A DNA stretch of 64,000 nucleotides, taken from Gibbula magus. Taxonomy: Eukaryota > Mollusca > Gastropoda > Trochida > Trochidae. Where the stretch lies: positions 39,274,023 through 39,338,022 of the forward strand of contig OW388296.1 in the NCBI GenBank assembly GCA_936450465.1. Direction: 5' to 3'. The notes under the pieces were generated by a model. That model was not told the DNA's origin, ran no database searches, and worked only from the letters and a program-made list of their open reading frames with translations. The position numbers and the translations under genes are program-made. This document shows positions 52,918 through 64,000 of the stretch, piece after piece. How positions within the stretch are numbered: the stretch's first letter is position 1; each line of letters starts with the position of its first letter.

Positions 52918-52921
52918 TTAA

Positions 52922-53695
52922 GTTTCAAGCTTGAATGACATACAATACTCAATAGAAATTCTTATTTGATCCCCCGGTTCACGGACGGGTATTCGAAAGT
53001 AATAGCCTCCGTGTGATTTGCCGACAATGCATGTGATGATGAGACGGTGACCGAAGTCCACACTGGAGAAAACAGTGACTGTCAAATAGGCCTACTACAT
53101 CACTCAGGTGTGTCCACATTTGTTTGATCAATATGAGAGTTGACACTAGAATGAATAAACTGAAACAAAACTAGGGCTAGTCTGTCAATAAATACTTATT
53201 TCAATTATAGTATTGTTTTACTTGGGTTATATTACCTTCAATGACCCAATGGAAGCCATGTTTAATCAATGTGAAGGTCGCAAGATTCACCAATCATAAG
53301 CCGCGGTTTGGACACACCCCCGACTTAGAGCGGATACGGAAAATGATTGTGTTTTTGAACGCGCATATATAACTTCGGATAGAAATGAACTATGTAGTAG
53401 GCAAAAGAAAGCACATACTATTTATGTTAGTTTCATCATACGTATGATTTTCAATTGAAAATATCTATTAAAAAAATTATGTCACACTTTAAAACTGAAG
53501 GCGTTTAGCCAGCAGTCAAAGACTACAATTTTATACTTCTAAATGTCTTTTTATTATTTTATTTATTAAAATGAAATTTAAAATTTAATAATTCTTCAAA
53601 AAGTAATTTTGATGAAAACTGTTCATCGACATGTAAGACACATTCTACGTGAAAATCAATAAATGTCCCTGATTCTGCACACATTTATAACATTT
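52922..53695. other. No gene recognised
   Basis: AT-rich sequence with no coding, RNA or repeat feature that I can support. Confidence 0.5.
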
Positions 53696-53699
53696 TAAA

Positions 53700-55565
53700 C
53701 ATGGTAGGGGTCATATGCACTGGTCATAGCACTGGTATTACTGAAAATAATTATACGTCCTAAATCAAAAACTTCGTCCTCTGACAGGTACCTACATAAC
53801 ATATCAAAAACTTCGTTCTCTGACAGCTACCTATACATATAAATAAAATATTGATATGTATAGGTAGTAGGGCTTCCACGGGTACTCGAGTACTCGAGTA
53901 CGAGTCGGATTCAGCTGGACTGAGTCCTTTTTCTGGGACTCGAGGACTCGATTAAAGATCACATTAATTTCACATTAATTTTAGTCACCTTGTACAAGTT
54001 ATATACACTGAACATGTCGTGCCTGAAAAGATTTAACAACAACCGCAGTGGACCCCGTATGTCGTGGTACCTGAGGGACAAGTTATAAACCATGTTACAA
54101 GTGAACAGTGACATCAGCCTTGGTCACATCAGCTACTTTCATTATCACAGTCACAAAGTTCAGTTAAAATCGTGCAATGCAATCAAATAAAACATTGAAT
54201 TCATGATTTCAAATGGAATTTATAGCAACAATTAAAAATAAATATGAAGCTTATATGGTCAAGTTGGTCGATATAGTGATGTTAAAAATTAAACTTGTGT
54301 TTATTAACTGTATGTTGGTCGAGTCTACAAGCGACAGTAGACAGGTTTCATATATAATACTGAATGTTACGCTTTTTCATAAAATAAAATACATGTAATC
54401 TGTTAATATTTCAGTATATTTGCGAAATAAAAAGGCAATATCGAAATCTTATATCACTACAGAATGATAATGACACCGACATATGAGGTAAAATACTCCA
54501 TGTCATGTCAAGTCAAATCACCAGGGGCACAACTAATCAAAATGCGAGAAGTTTGCTATGACATAACTCAATCCAAATATGGAATATGAAACGGATTTTA
54601 GATCTAGAAAGAATGTAAATCTGTAAGCGGTCCATTTCTTAGTAGGGATGTGAATTTGTTTACGATGTTGACATTGAATAAATAGAATCTTTCTAAACCT
54701 ATGTACAAGTGGGATACTATTTTTTATTATACTTTTCTTTTGTTTATTATGTCTTAACTATTAATATTAATTATCTAAATCTGCACCAATTTCTACTTTT
54801 ATACTTGCTACCCTTCATGAAATGATCAAGACCATTCTTTGTTTATAAAAATGGCGATCATAGTCTTATACACTGCAATGATTTTCAAGATTATCGATTA
54901 TGGTTTCGAATACATGTATAAGCATTAGATGTCAAATTCCTTCCTAACTATTCCATATCTAGATTTCACACACTTGATGTGAAAATTAGAACAACGACAC
55001 TGTCATACATTTGTTCAACGGTACCCTTTTCTGTCATCTGTAAACTGTATGCCTTTGTCACTGAAGGCGAACATAAGTAAATATTATTTTAATGGAATTT
55101 TGCTTCTCTGTCATCTGCATGTCTTTATCACTGAGACAGAATATAAATAAGCCTTATTATTTTTATTTATTTGAACGTGAAATGTTGTTAGATTCATCAA
55201 CGGTAGTGCTGAACGTTGTATGGGTACTGATTATTTTGGGGGACATATGCCCATATTGTATCACGAAATGGGTAGTAGTTCGTGGTATACTAGTATCAGG
55301 GTTCCACTGTATGCATAATCAAAGACCTCAAAGACTTACAAAATGTTATTGTGACATGCTGCCACTTAGCTGAAAAGTATTTATTTCGAGTACTCGAGTC
55401 CGAGTCGAGTCCAACCCCTCGAGTACTCGAGTCCAATATTTTGGACCCGTGGAAGCCTAATAGGTAGCTGTCAGAGGACGAGTTTTTTTTATTTTAGACG
55501 TATTGTTTTCAGCAATATACCAGCCCCTGTGGTCATATGTGTTGGTGTAAATTTCAGTTCTTACC
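53700..55565. mobile_element. Foldback element carrying a hAT-like insertion in its loop
   Basis: Left arm about 53700-53850 (ACTTCGTCCTCTGACAGGTA, GACAGCTACCTATACATAT). The right arm from 55460 (ATAGGTAGCTGTCAGAGGAC, TTTTAGACGTATTG, ACCAGCCCCTGTGGTCATAT) is its imperfect inverse over about 110 bp. Without the hAT-like insertion this would be a MITE of about 270 bp. Confidence 0.65.
53868..55459. mobile_element. hAT-like non-autonomous transposon
   Basis: 8-bp duplication ATAGGTAG at 53860-53867 and 55460-55467. The left end is TAGGGCTTCCACGGG and the right end, inverted, is TAGGCTTCCACGGG. Inside both ends lie runs of ACTCGAGTACTCGAGT, themselves palindromic. 8-bp duplications with TAGGG ends are typical of hAT. 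No transposase is seen in the 1.6 kb. Confidence 0.85.
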
Positions 55566-56209
55566 CCTGTCTTCATAAAACAAAGATATTTCAATTAAAA
55601 TCTAACCAGTCACCCTTTAATTCATTCAAACCTCTGCAGATAACTATATTATTGTATCGTGCCATAGCCAAATGTATCTGAATCTTTTAAAATATTGAAT
55701 TAATCGAAACGAACTGAGGTGAGTACTTTTACCTGTCAGTTTATGTTATTTATTTCCTTAAATCTGAAGATACAAATGCAAATTAATATAAATCACAGTT
55801 TATATGTCAGAACATGAATAGAGAGTTTATACATAATAAATGCACATACTTAAGATTGTTTTTTATCACGGACTTAAAATAACATTAATTACTTTAAGTC
55901 CGTTATTTCATAAAGTATTTCTGCCACTGTCTGACAGTTTTGCTAATCATAATTATACACTTACAAAGTTTAACAGTCTGTGAATTCAGTTTCAGAGAAC
56001 TTCTCTGCGAAATGAACTGGGGCCTTACAATTCCAATTGAGAAGGCCTTACACCGGATAATACCCCACTGGGAGGGCCTTGAACAGAATAATAACCTTCC
56101 AAGAGGGTATTATCCAGTATTAGGACCCCCAAGTACAATTCTTTGCACCCAAGAGATTCTAAGTCCAATTTAGTACGGTAAACAGTCCACAAAATTGCCC
56201 AGTTTAAAA
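55566..56209. other. No gene recognised
   Basis: AT-rich. It contains an inverted repeat around ACTTAAAATAACATTAATTA and TTACTTTAAGTCCGTTATTT (about 55870-55910). A 77-codon open frame at 55940-56173 shows no known domain. Confidence 0.4.
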
Positions 56210-56278
56210 TTTCATAGCAGAACCCACAACCCTTCGCTTTGTAGCCCAAAGCTCTACCACTAGACCACGAAGGGTTGC
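56210..56278 (-). mobile_element. tRNA-derived SINE head
   Basis: On the - strand, TGGTCTAGTGGTAGAGC (56251-56267) is a good Pol III A box and GGGTTCTGC (56218-56226) a B-box-like site at tRNA spacing. A GCTTT/AAAGC stem with a 7-base loop sits where an anticodon arm would be. No T33 is present and the acceptor stem does not close, so it is not a functional tRNA. Confidence 0.55.
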
Positions 56279-56508
56279 TGACTGAGAAGGGTTGATTGTT
56301 GGTCAGTATTCTGCTGTCAGAGATGCTTCCATGATATTTTATGTGCGCTTTATTTTACCTCGGACCACCTGCAGTACAACATTCAGACAACTGCACTCAT
56401 ATCACGTAAGTTTGTTTGTTAGTTTGTTATTTTTTTTAGGTTTTATAAACTAGATAACATCTTAACGCGCCCTCGGGTCTTCCCTAGGGCATAGGCCCCT
56501 CTTTCACG

Positions 56509-59383
56509 CCGTGTGAACGTGTACGCCAGAGCAATATTCCCACAAGGGAAATGTAAGCTCCCCAATGCTGGCGGTAACTTTCGTTTTCATCAATCAGTGT
56601 TACCTTTTTTATGTTACTGATCTTCATAGATACAATTATCCAAAATCCTTCCATGCTGTAAAATAGTGGATATCCATAATCTATCATACCAGATTGCAGC
56701 TGAATTTATGCCCTGGTTATTTTTCTACGTATGAAAATCTACGACGTCTTGGCCAGGAAATCCGACAGTCACTCACAATTTTCCATCCGTGCATAATAAT
56801 TACACTTTATTTAGAGCTGATACTGAAACAGCAAGTTTTAAGGGTATTGATGAGAGTATCTGTAAAATTTGAAGTCAATGCGTTTCTGGACTATGAAGAA
56901 AATTACAGATTTTCATCCCGCCACGTGGTCGCGTGGTGTCCGCTTCCAATTCACGCAAGTGTCCGCTCTCAACTCACGTCATAGCCATTTTTTGTACGCT
57001 TCCAAGTAGGTAATTTGAGAACTTTTCTACAGATTAACCGTTTGTAACCCACATATGCGTGTCATATTTGTGTTAAATGGACACTTGCTGATGAAAGCTT
57101 CAACCACATTGAAGAAATAACCGATAAAGCTGAACCTCCGTTAACTTCAACGCCTCTTAAGGTCAAGAGAAGCCGCACATTATGCGGCAATTTTGTTCGT
57201 ACCTACAGTTGTCTCCAATTTAAAGATCTGATGAAATGCTTTTTTCTCAAGAATGACAGATGATTACCTCTACGTATATTGTATATCGGAATCAATTGAG
57301 CAAAAAATCGACTCATGCAATTGATAATTAAGACGATTTTAATTCTCACATTTTAACACTACCGCAATTAGTGGGGCGATTCATTTTGAAAATGCTCACT
57401 GAGGCGTGAATGAAGCGACAGACGGGGCCGGCTAGACAGCTACTTCGCCAAGCCTCGTTAATTAATTAATGATGATTATCACTGCCGCTAAATGAATTTA
57501 TGAGGTGAATTACACCGCCAAAAAGTCATGTTAATTGTCATCTGCGGAATTACCTAGTTGGATATCTAAACATTCGATATATGGGAAATTTAAGTTGGTT
57601 TATTGAAGATTTCTTTGTGAAATTAACAATCAAAATGTTGCGAAATTACGTTGAATTATGACTATCACCAATAATTAGATTACTCACGTGACGTCACAGA
57701 AGTTATCCCTTCAGGGGCCACACCCCCGCAGACTTTCATTCTGGTCGCCAGGGCTAAATTAGGCGGGTTTTTTTAAAAAAAAAGCCATGTATAAGTAATT
57801 TATGGACCGATTTCAGAAATTTAAAATCGAGCAATTGTCAAATTAACATCACATTTTAATGAATCCGATTTGACCATATGTCATTGCATCTATCCTTTAA
57901 GATCTCACATACGAGAGAAGCACGAGAAGGATGCAACCTATGCAGATATGCATGAGCAAGAGGGACTACCATGGTCACATAAACACACATGCACAGATGA
58001 AACCGTTCAAGTGTACCAACTGCGCTAAACAGTATATATATGTTCGTTCCAGTCGCTGTTTATTCAATTTTACACGTTTTATTTGGATCACAGAATGGTG
58101 AACTATATACAATCATGGACATTGCTGTAGGAATTGTGATCTAACATTTTCTGTTTATTTATGTTCATTGTTTTTGTCACGAAAGGTGGCAAGTCTCTTG
58201 ACATGTTTGTTTATATCCTATAAAAGGACAAATGCTTTTAATTTATTTGTTTTTTAGTTTGTTAAATTCAGTTATCTCAAAAGAAAACATGCTTGTTGAT
58301 TTTCCCCCCGTATATTACAGAGGTTACCATGAGACCAGAAATATATGGACCTGTCAACTCGTGTTGATATATATGATATCTGAAGACACTTGGACGATAT
58401 TCTCTATTCAGCAATATCTGTTTAATCAAAGGGACCTATCGGGGTATTTTTTGGAAACGAAATTCGAGGGGACATTCCACTTCATGCACTTTTTTTTATC
58501 GGCTTCAAGTTCTCGTATTAAAATTTAGGGGGACTCAAATGAAAAAAAAATATGCATTAATATATATGTATGAAAACCGGGGCAGGTTGGGTCAGTAAAA
58601 CATATTTATGTTGTAATGTAAGTACATTGACAGAAAATAATTAAAAATTGGTTTACATACTTTCTTTACATCGCAAACTACAAATCGGGACTTAAAGTTT
58701 CCACAAATATTTTAGCATAATTAATTTTCGTAAAATGCGAAAGACGAATATTTTAAAATCGACCCAACCTGCCCCGACAGCCACATAAACCTCACTCACA
58801 GACACATACTATTTTACCCTGTAAATAATTGAGCATTATTAAATGGAAACATGTTATCATTCATTTTTCAATAATAAACTACGCTCTTGGGAGTGGACAC
58901 CAAGATAAATTGAGAGCGTACACAAAAGAAATGTTGTTGGGTCTTGGAAGTGTACACTGATTTTATGACCATGTAATCTTTAAACCAGAAATGCTCCTAA
59001 ACGGTGAACTGTCCAGTCTTTATATTTCGCACGATTACTGATAATAGGTCATAGAAAAGTATGTTAGAACTTTAAAACATTTGGGTCAGTTGGTGTCAGA
59101 GTATTTTTTACTGAAATCCGAAATTCACACGTGTAGCACTGACGGTAGTGTCCAAATGTCTCAGCAGATAACTCTATGCAATGAATTGATGATTGAAAGT
59201 TGGTATACGTATAATGTATGGAATGCTCATTAACAGCATGAAATATCTCTGCTTAAAAGTGTATATATCATGAGATATTTAATAAAATTCTACTAACAAC
59301 AGACAACACGAAAGTTACCGCCAGCATTGGGGAGCGTACATTTCCCTTCTGGAAATATTGCTCTGGCGTACACGTTCACACGG
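56509..59383. mobile_element. 2.9-kb DNA element with about 75-bp terminal inverted repeats
   Basis: The left end (CCGTGTGAACGTGTACGCCA, GAGCAATATTCC, AAGGGAAATGTA, GCTCCCCAATGCTGGCGGTA, to about 56590) is inverted at about 59308-59383 (TACCGCCAGCATTGGGGAGC, TACACGTTCACACGG) with only a few mismatches. No transposase is recognised. The interior includes a zinc-finger-like relic. Target duplication is not obvious. Confidence 0.75.
57890..58040 (+). pseudogene. C2H2 zinc-finger relic, frameshifted
   Basis: One frame reads LRSHIREKHEKDATYADMHE, like the end of a C2H2 helix. After a +1 shift the next frame reads HINTHAQMKPFKCTNCAKQY, where H-x3-H-x5-KPFKC-x2-C is the standard finger-linker-finger pattern. 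It lies inside the TIR element, so it may be a captured host exon piece. It is not translatable as one frame. Confidence 0.5.
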
Positions 59384-59966
59384 GGTGTCTTTGCTAGAAC
59401 GCCATCGCTTTCAGGTGTTATCCACTACATAATCTACGGTACACAACACGCATGGTAATTACACATGTATGATCTACGGTACACAACACGCATGGTAATT
59501 ACACATGTATGATCTACGGTACACAACACGCATGGTAATTACACATGTATGATCTACGGTACACAATACACATGGTAATTACACATGAATGATCTACGGT
59601 ACACAACACGCATGGTAATTACACATGTATGATCTACGGTACACAATACACATGGTAATTACACATGTATGATATACGGTACACAACACGCATGGTAATT
59701 ACACATGTATGATCTACGGTACACAACACGCATGGTAATTACACATGTATGATCTACGGTACACAATACACATGGTAATTACACATGTATGATCTACGGT
59801 ACACAACACGCATGGTAATTACACATGTATGATCTACGGTACACAACACGCATGGTAATTACACATGTATGATCTACGGTACACAACACGCATGGTAATT
59901 ACACATGTATGATCTACGGTACACAATACACATGGTATTTACCCATGTATAATCTACGGTACACAC

Positions 59967-60162
59967 AGCGAGCGCTTATAAACGCTCATTGATTGCTCAA
60001 TGTAGCGCTCAAGTAGCGCTCATTCTCTCTTGAACGACACGGTGCAAATTCCTCGAAGTTTGCTCGACTTGCTACGTAGCGCTACATTGAGCAATCGCGT
60101 TCAAGAGAGGTTTAAAAGTAATCGCTAATTGAGCGATTACTTTGAAACCTCTCTTGAACATG
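59967..60162. mobile_element. Palindromic insert (foldback/MITE-like) within the 40-bp array
   Basis: About 195 bp unrelated to the array. It contains repeated AGCGCTC motifs, TTGCTCAATGTAGCGCTCAA, its inverse TAGCGCTACATTGAGCAATC, and a strong hairpin at 60099-60159. Confidence 0.75.
60099..60159. repeat. 28-bp-arm hairpin
   Basis: The left arm GTTCAAGAGAGGTTT(A)AAAG plus TAATCGCT is inverted by AGCGATTA plus CTTT(G)AAACCTCTCTTGAAC. There is one mismatch and a short AATTG loop. Confidence 0.9.
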
Positions 60163-60600
60163 GCCATGGTATTTACACATGTATAATCTACGGTACACAA
60201 TACACATGGTATTTACACATGTATAATCTACGGTACACACTACACATGGTAACTACACATGTATAATCTACTGTACACAATACACATGGTATTTACACAT
60301 GTATAATCTACGGTACACAATACACATGTTATTTACACATGTATAATCTACGGTACACAATACACATGGTATTAACACATGTATAATCTACGGTACACAA
60401 TACACATGGTATTTACACATTTATAATCTACGGTACACAATACACATGGTATTTACACATGTATAATCTACGGTACACAATACACATGTTATTTACACAT
60501 GTATAATCTACGGTACACAATACACATGGTATTTACACATGTATAATCTACGGTACACAATACACATGGTATTTACACATTTATAATCTACGGTACACAT

Positions 60601-60744
60601 TGCACGACGTAAAGGATACAATGATACATATGCTACGTCACTAGCTACGTCATCTGCAGCAAGAATAATACATATGCAGATGATAATGTATACAAATGAT
60701 TACAAGAATAAATACGGTTAAAGCTACATACAACCACATAATCT

Positions 60745-60777
<33 letters not shown>

Positions 60778-62300
60778 TTACTCACACTCATTCCGTTATA
60801 TAATAATAAGGGTAGCAACGATATAACTTAAACCATCCACTCTTACCACAAACAATACCAATATAATATACCAATACATTTACCTATGACAGTGATGTGA
60901 TAATGCTAACACTGATAATATCAACAATTAATGTTCTAATATACTATTAATATGCATACTACACTTAATGTTAAGGATACTTAAAGGATAAATGTAACTT
61001 ACGATTTATATAAAGGATTGGTTGACTTGGCAGTATTGAGATATAGACCAGCATTTATACATCACTTTTATAACTAACGTGTTGATCTCCGAGATATAAC
61101 TGGGACATGTACACTGTTTGCATTACCAAACAAAAGGAAAACACGTTTGCTAGCATTAAACTTGAGATGCCATGGGTTTGAGCATATTTCTGGATAACAT
61201 TGGGTCGACATTGGATACCATCAAGTGTACAGCTTAATAGTGTTCTATCATCTGCCAATAGTATGCCTGGCACACTACCCCTACTGGTAAACTCTCATAA
61301 CCAGACGGCCCAAAACTCCGACGCGTTAAAAGAACGTCTGTTATGGTTGGTTGCACTGAAGTTGACTACACTTTTACCTTTCCTAACTAATGGACTGGTC
61401 CAAACAATATGAAATAGGCCTATCATTTATAGAGAATGCAATACAATACAATACGATAACTGATCTTGTCTCAGAATCACACAATTTAATTTAATTTATA
61501 TATAATGGATAAAGTCTCCCCGTACTCTGTTCTTGCAGTCACTTTTAACATCAACCTGATTTATTGTAAAGTAACGTTATTTGATGAATCTGCCACCAAA
61601 ACAATGTTATTAGACTTCAAAAATAATTTGGACTCACTGTTTTGAAATTACTTATCCTTCCATTTCAGTTAAAATGACCGATATGTATACATGAGTGGTG
61701 ATGTCACACTCGTACAATCGTATGTTTAGTGTCCAAACATATTTTCCTGAGATTTTTTAAGATCCTGACTGCTAGATGCCACATGTGTGGCCCAAAGGGT
61801 TTTCATATATTGAAACGTCATTGACGTTTAACCCTTTGACATACATACGACAAAAATGTGTGACAAAGTTATGTGATTCATGAAAAGGTTAACATTTTCC
61901 GAATCAGAAATCAATGGGCTTTCACGTGATGTAATTAGTATCTCTGTAAAATTTTATTTTATTGAGAAATGACGAATTAAACATCTTGAACGTATTTTCA
62001 CTCACATTAAATAGCCTGCAGGTGCGTGTTTGACGTCGTTGTAAAATGTTACCTATTCGATTCAAAGGGTTGAAATTCTATAGTAAGTGCATGCAAAATG
62101 CATAAATTTTACATCATTATGTTCAGATTATCGTCATCTAGTTTATTAAAAAATATAGACATTGAAAATAATCTTGTTAGAAAATAATGACAAATTTGCG
62201 AAAATATCGGCAAATGAAAACATCAATCGATTACTTTTTGTAATATCCTTGAAAATAGATAAAGAATTTCACTTACACTTTTTGAATCTCACAATCTATA
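60601..62300. other. No gene recognised; (CA)n(TA)n microsatellite at 60743-60776
   Basis: AT-rich sequence. The microsatellite is about 13 CA then 5 TA repeats. Short open frames at 61055-61412 overlap each other on opposite strands and show no recognised domain. Confidence 0.5.
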
Positions 62301-62439
62301 AATAAATAAACATGTATCTGTGCATTAATTGTCAATTCTTGTTTCCAAATATAGCAATATATTCAACGTGTCGCCAACAGCAGTACCATATCGGCCATTT
62401 TTTCAAATCAAGATATAAGATGAACTTCATGAAGGACAG

Positions 62440-62571
62440 GCTCAAAATTTACATGTGTGTTTTGAATTGTTACCCTCTGGCCGTCGGTATAATGTACCGA
62501 CGTGTAAAACCAAACGTTATAAAATGTCGTTTGTACCAAAGTCACTATCTCTGTTGAATAAACCTTAATGT
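62440..62571 (+). pseudogene. C-terminal scrap of a Rex1/CR1-like LINE
   Basis: Reads FELLPSGRRYNVPTCKTKRY, then KMSFVPKSLSLLNKP and a stop. This matches the LLPSGxR...SF(I/V)P...LN ending of the two LINE copies at 50-52 kb, from a third, diverged copy. Confidence 0.75.
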
Positions 62572-62926
62572 TTCCATTATCAAACTCTTTGTATTGTACA
62601 TGTTATGTAATCTTGTTTCCATGTATTTATTATACAAATGTATATGAATGTATAACTTTGTCTATCTCTTACGTCTATGGGATGGGTCCATTATATCAAT
62701 GGGTAACACTAGGTTGTAGTCAACTAACCCTCTACCAGGTGTATCAGTATCATGTAGGAGGTCCCTGAGTGAGTGTAATTGTTATGCCGATACCAGCACA
62801 TGTCCTTGAGTTATAGGAAATAAATCTGAAATATGACTACGCGTACTAACCTCCATATTTTAAGCCAAAACTTGTCTTACTTATAAAAAAAGACCGTTCA
62901 GCCAAACTCTGTCAAACGCCTTTTAA
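62572..62926. other. No gene recognised
   Basis: Probably the 3'UTR of the LINE scrap, followed by unremarkable AT-rich sequence. Confidence 0.4.
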
Positions 62927-64000
62927 TTATCTGCAACAACACGATAGACACGTGTATCCCTCTTGTTCTAATATGCGACACTTTCTACGAGTATGCACAA
63001 TTAAGCCCCTTTCCTGAAACAAAGTGAACCGTTTGACGTCAGCAGCCGATTTATATATTTTTTTCAGAATAAACCGTTCAAACACTTTTCCTAAACAAGA
63101 AGTGAGAGTGATTCTACGACATAATTTCATACTAAAGCTAGACGAGGTGGTGTGAAACTGATCTACCGCAGAATCTAACATGTTCATTTACAATGAGATC
63201 TGGCCAGGTGATTTACCAGTCTTAAATCAAGCGACTTACCAGTCTGGATCAACTCAAAACTAAAGGGATATAACAAGAGGCAGCTAACTTCATCATCAGT
63301 ATCAACCAGTATCTCCATGTACATCATCTTGCTTGCATGTTAGTTCATGAATAAAACTATCCACAAAATTGCTAAATTCAAAACTGTAATCGTTTGGTTT
63401 GGTCAAGTCTTTAATTAAAGTACATGTACATCGAAAAACAGTTAAAATTACATTCATCTTCTTGCGTGTCACATGTCTCGTTTGCATTGTAAGGATTCTG
63501 ATATGGTCCTAGATATCCTCCTCGTCTGCTTCATATATTTTGTCATTTTGCTGCTTGCGGTTAGAGACACAAGAATACAGGGAAATGGTCCGAGATAGTG
63601 TAACGTACTGCAATATTAATGTCAAAACCAATCATATTATTTCATAAGTCAAGCTTGAATTATGTGTATGTGAACATAGTTCTGGTATATTTACATTTGA
63701 GCTTTGTTACCACGAGGAGCTCCTGAGATACGGTTACGCTCTCTTTAAGGCAACCTAGTTCAGCATTAAAGTCACCAATGAGAATGTTACACCTTGATTT
63801 GAACGTTGATCACATAGCTCGATCACATTACACAGCTCCTCAATATAGCACTTATCCAAGAGATTTAGTAGGCAGGCGCACCTATGATTGACAGTGTCTG
63901 GTAGCAGTTGGTGGGCGTCATTCCGATAAGTGTTCACTGCATGGACTACAACTTCCAAACGCAAGGCATAACTCTTGCCAGTCTGCATCACTGGCTGATT
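62927..64000 (-). pseudogene. LINE endonuclease/RT relic running off the right edge
   Basis: On the - strand from the edge: an endonuclease piece with LIGDFNAELG (about 63775), a linker frame (LTKPNDYSFEFSNFVDSF, 63302-63487), then RRITLTSCLGKVFERFILKK (about 63060-63120), the RT motif normally written RPI(S/T)LTSxxxKxxE. Frameshifts separate the pieces. The 5' end lies beyond the window. Confidence 0.7.

Larger units (their letters stand above)
59428..60600. repeat. 40-bp minisatellite in two subtypes, split by a palindromic insert
   Basis: Left block (59428 to about 59966): unit with GATCTACGGTACACAACACG and CATGGTAATTACACATGTAT. Right block (about 60163-60600): unit with AATCTACGGTACACAATACA and CATGGTATTTACACATGTAT. 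The period is exactly 40 bp in both. About 23 units in all. Confidence 0.95.

Noticed and set aside
55092..55373. 93-codon frame in the hAT-like element as a transposase
   Set aside because: It is far too short and has no DDE, BED or dimerisation motif. The element looks non-autonomous.
56210..56278. Functional tRNA gene on the - strand
   Set aside because: A and B boxes are present, but the acceptor stem does not close, U33 is missing, and the variable region is anomalous. It reads as a SINE head.

Overview
The window looks like nuclear DNA of an animal, probably a marine mollusc and perhaps a bivalve. This is inferred from intron-rich conserved genes, dense tandem repeats, and the repeat vocabulary (GTGAGTTGGGCTTTAACGCC-type foldback SINEs, Rex1/CR1-like LINEs with (TTATC)n tails, pogo-like MITEs). 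No species can be named from sequence alone. There are two real host genes, and most of the rest is mobile or repetitive DNA lying in their introns.

Host gene 1 (+ strand, 335 to about 32.56 kb) is the 3' part of a fibulin-1-like gene. Eleven EGF-like exons, nearly all phase 1-1, are followed by two alternative 3' ends that both accept a phase-2 junction. The first is one exon (29540-29930) resembling the vertebrate fibulin-1 C-type end. The second is two exons (31233-31495 and 31689-31834) resembling the D-type end. The signal peptide and anaphylatoxin exons would lie upstream of the window.

Host gene 2 (- strand, 32899-47854) is HSD17B10-like (3-hydroxyacyl-CoA dehydrogenase type 2, a mitochondrial short-chain dehydrogenase). 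Four exons encode all but roughly the first ten residues. It converges tail-to-tail on the fibulin gene, and its last intron is 13.3 kb long.

The fibulin introns hold: a 170-bp pogo-like MITE abutting a 6.8-kb 71-78-bp minisatellite with higher-order structure (1.26-8.24 kb); a 38-bp minisatellite that repeats the splice donor (10.45 kb); a complete-looking 6.15-kb piggyBac element with TTAA duplications, an open 677-codon transposase and nine same-strand subterminal repeats (10.86-17.01 kb); a TIR-flanked 171-bp tandem repeat (20.05-20.78 kb); and a broken I-type LINE with RNase H, split by a TTAA-flanked MITE (about 21.0-25.06 kb).

The long HSD17B10 intron holds a 171-bp tandem array, a full-length L1/Tx1-like retrotransposon with a perfect 15-bp target-site duplication (34773-40843), a LINE relic split around a 2.9-kb inverted-repeat-bounded segment (40.86-45.5 kb), and a 169-bp tandem array (45.6-46.2 kb).

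From 49 kb to the end I see no host gene. That part is a nest of insertions: a foldback SINE, two Rex1-like LINE copies in TTAA-MITE copies, a hAT-like element with an 8-bp duplication inside a larger foldback, a 2.9-kb DNA element with 75-bp TIRs carrying a frameshifted zinc-finger relic, a 40-bp minisatellite split by a palindromic insert, and LINE debris at the right edge.
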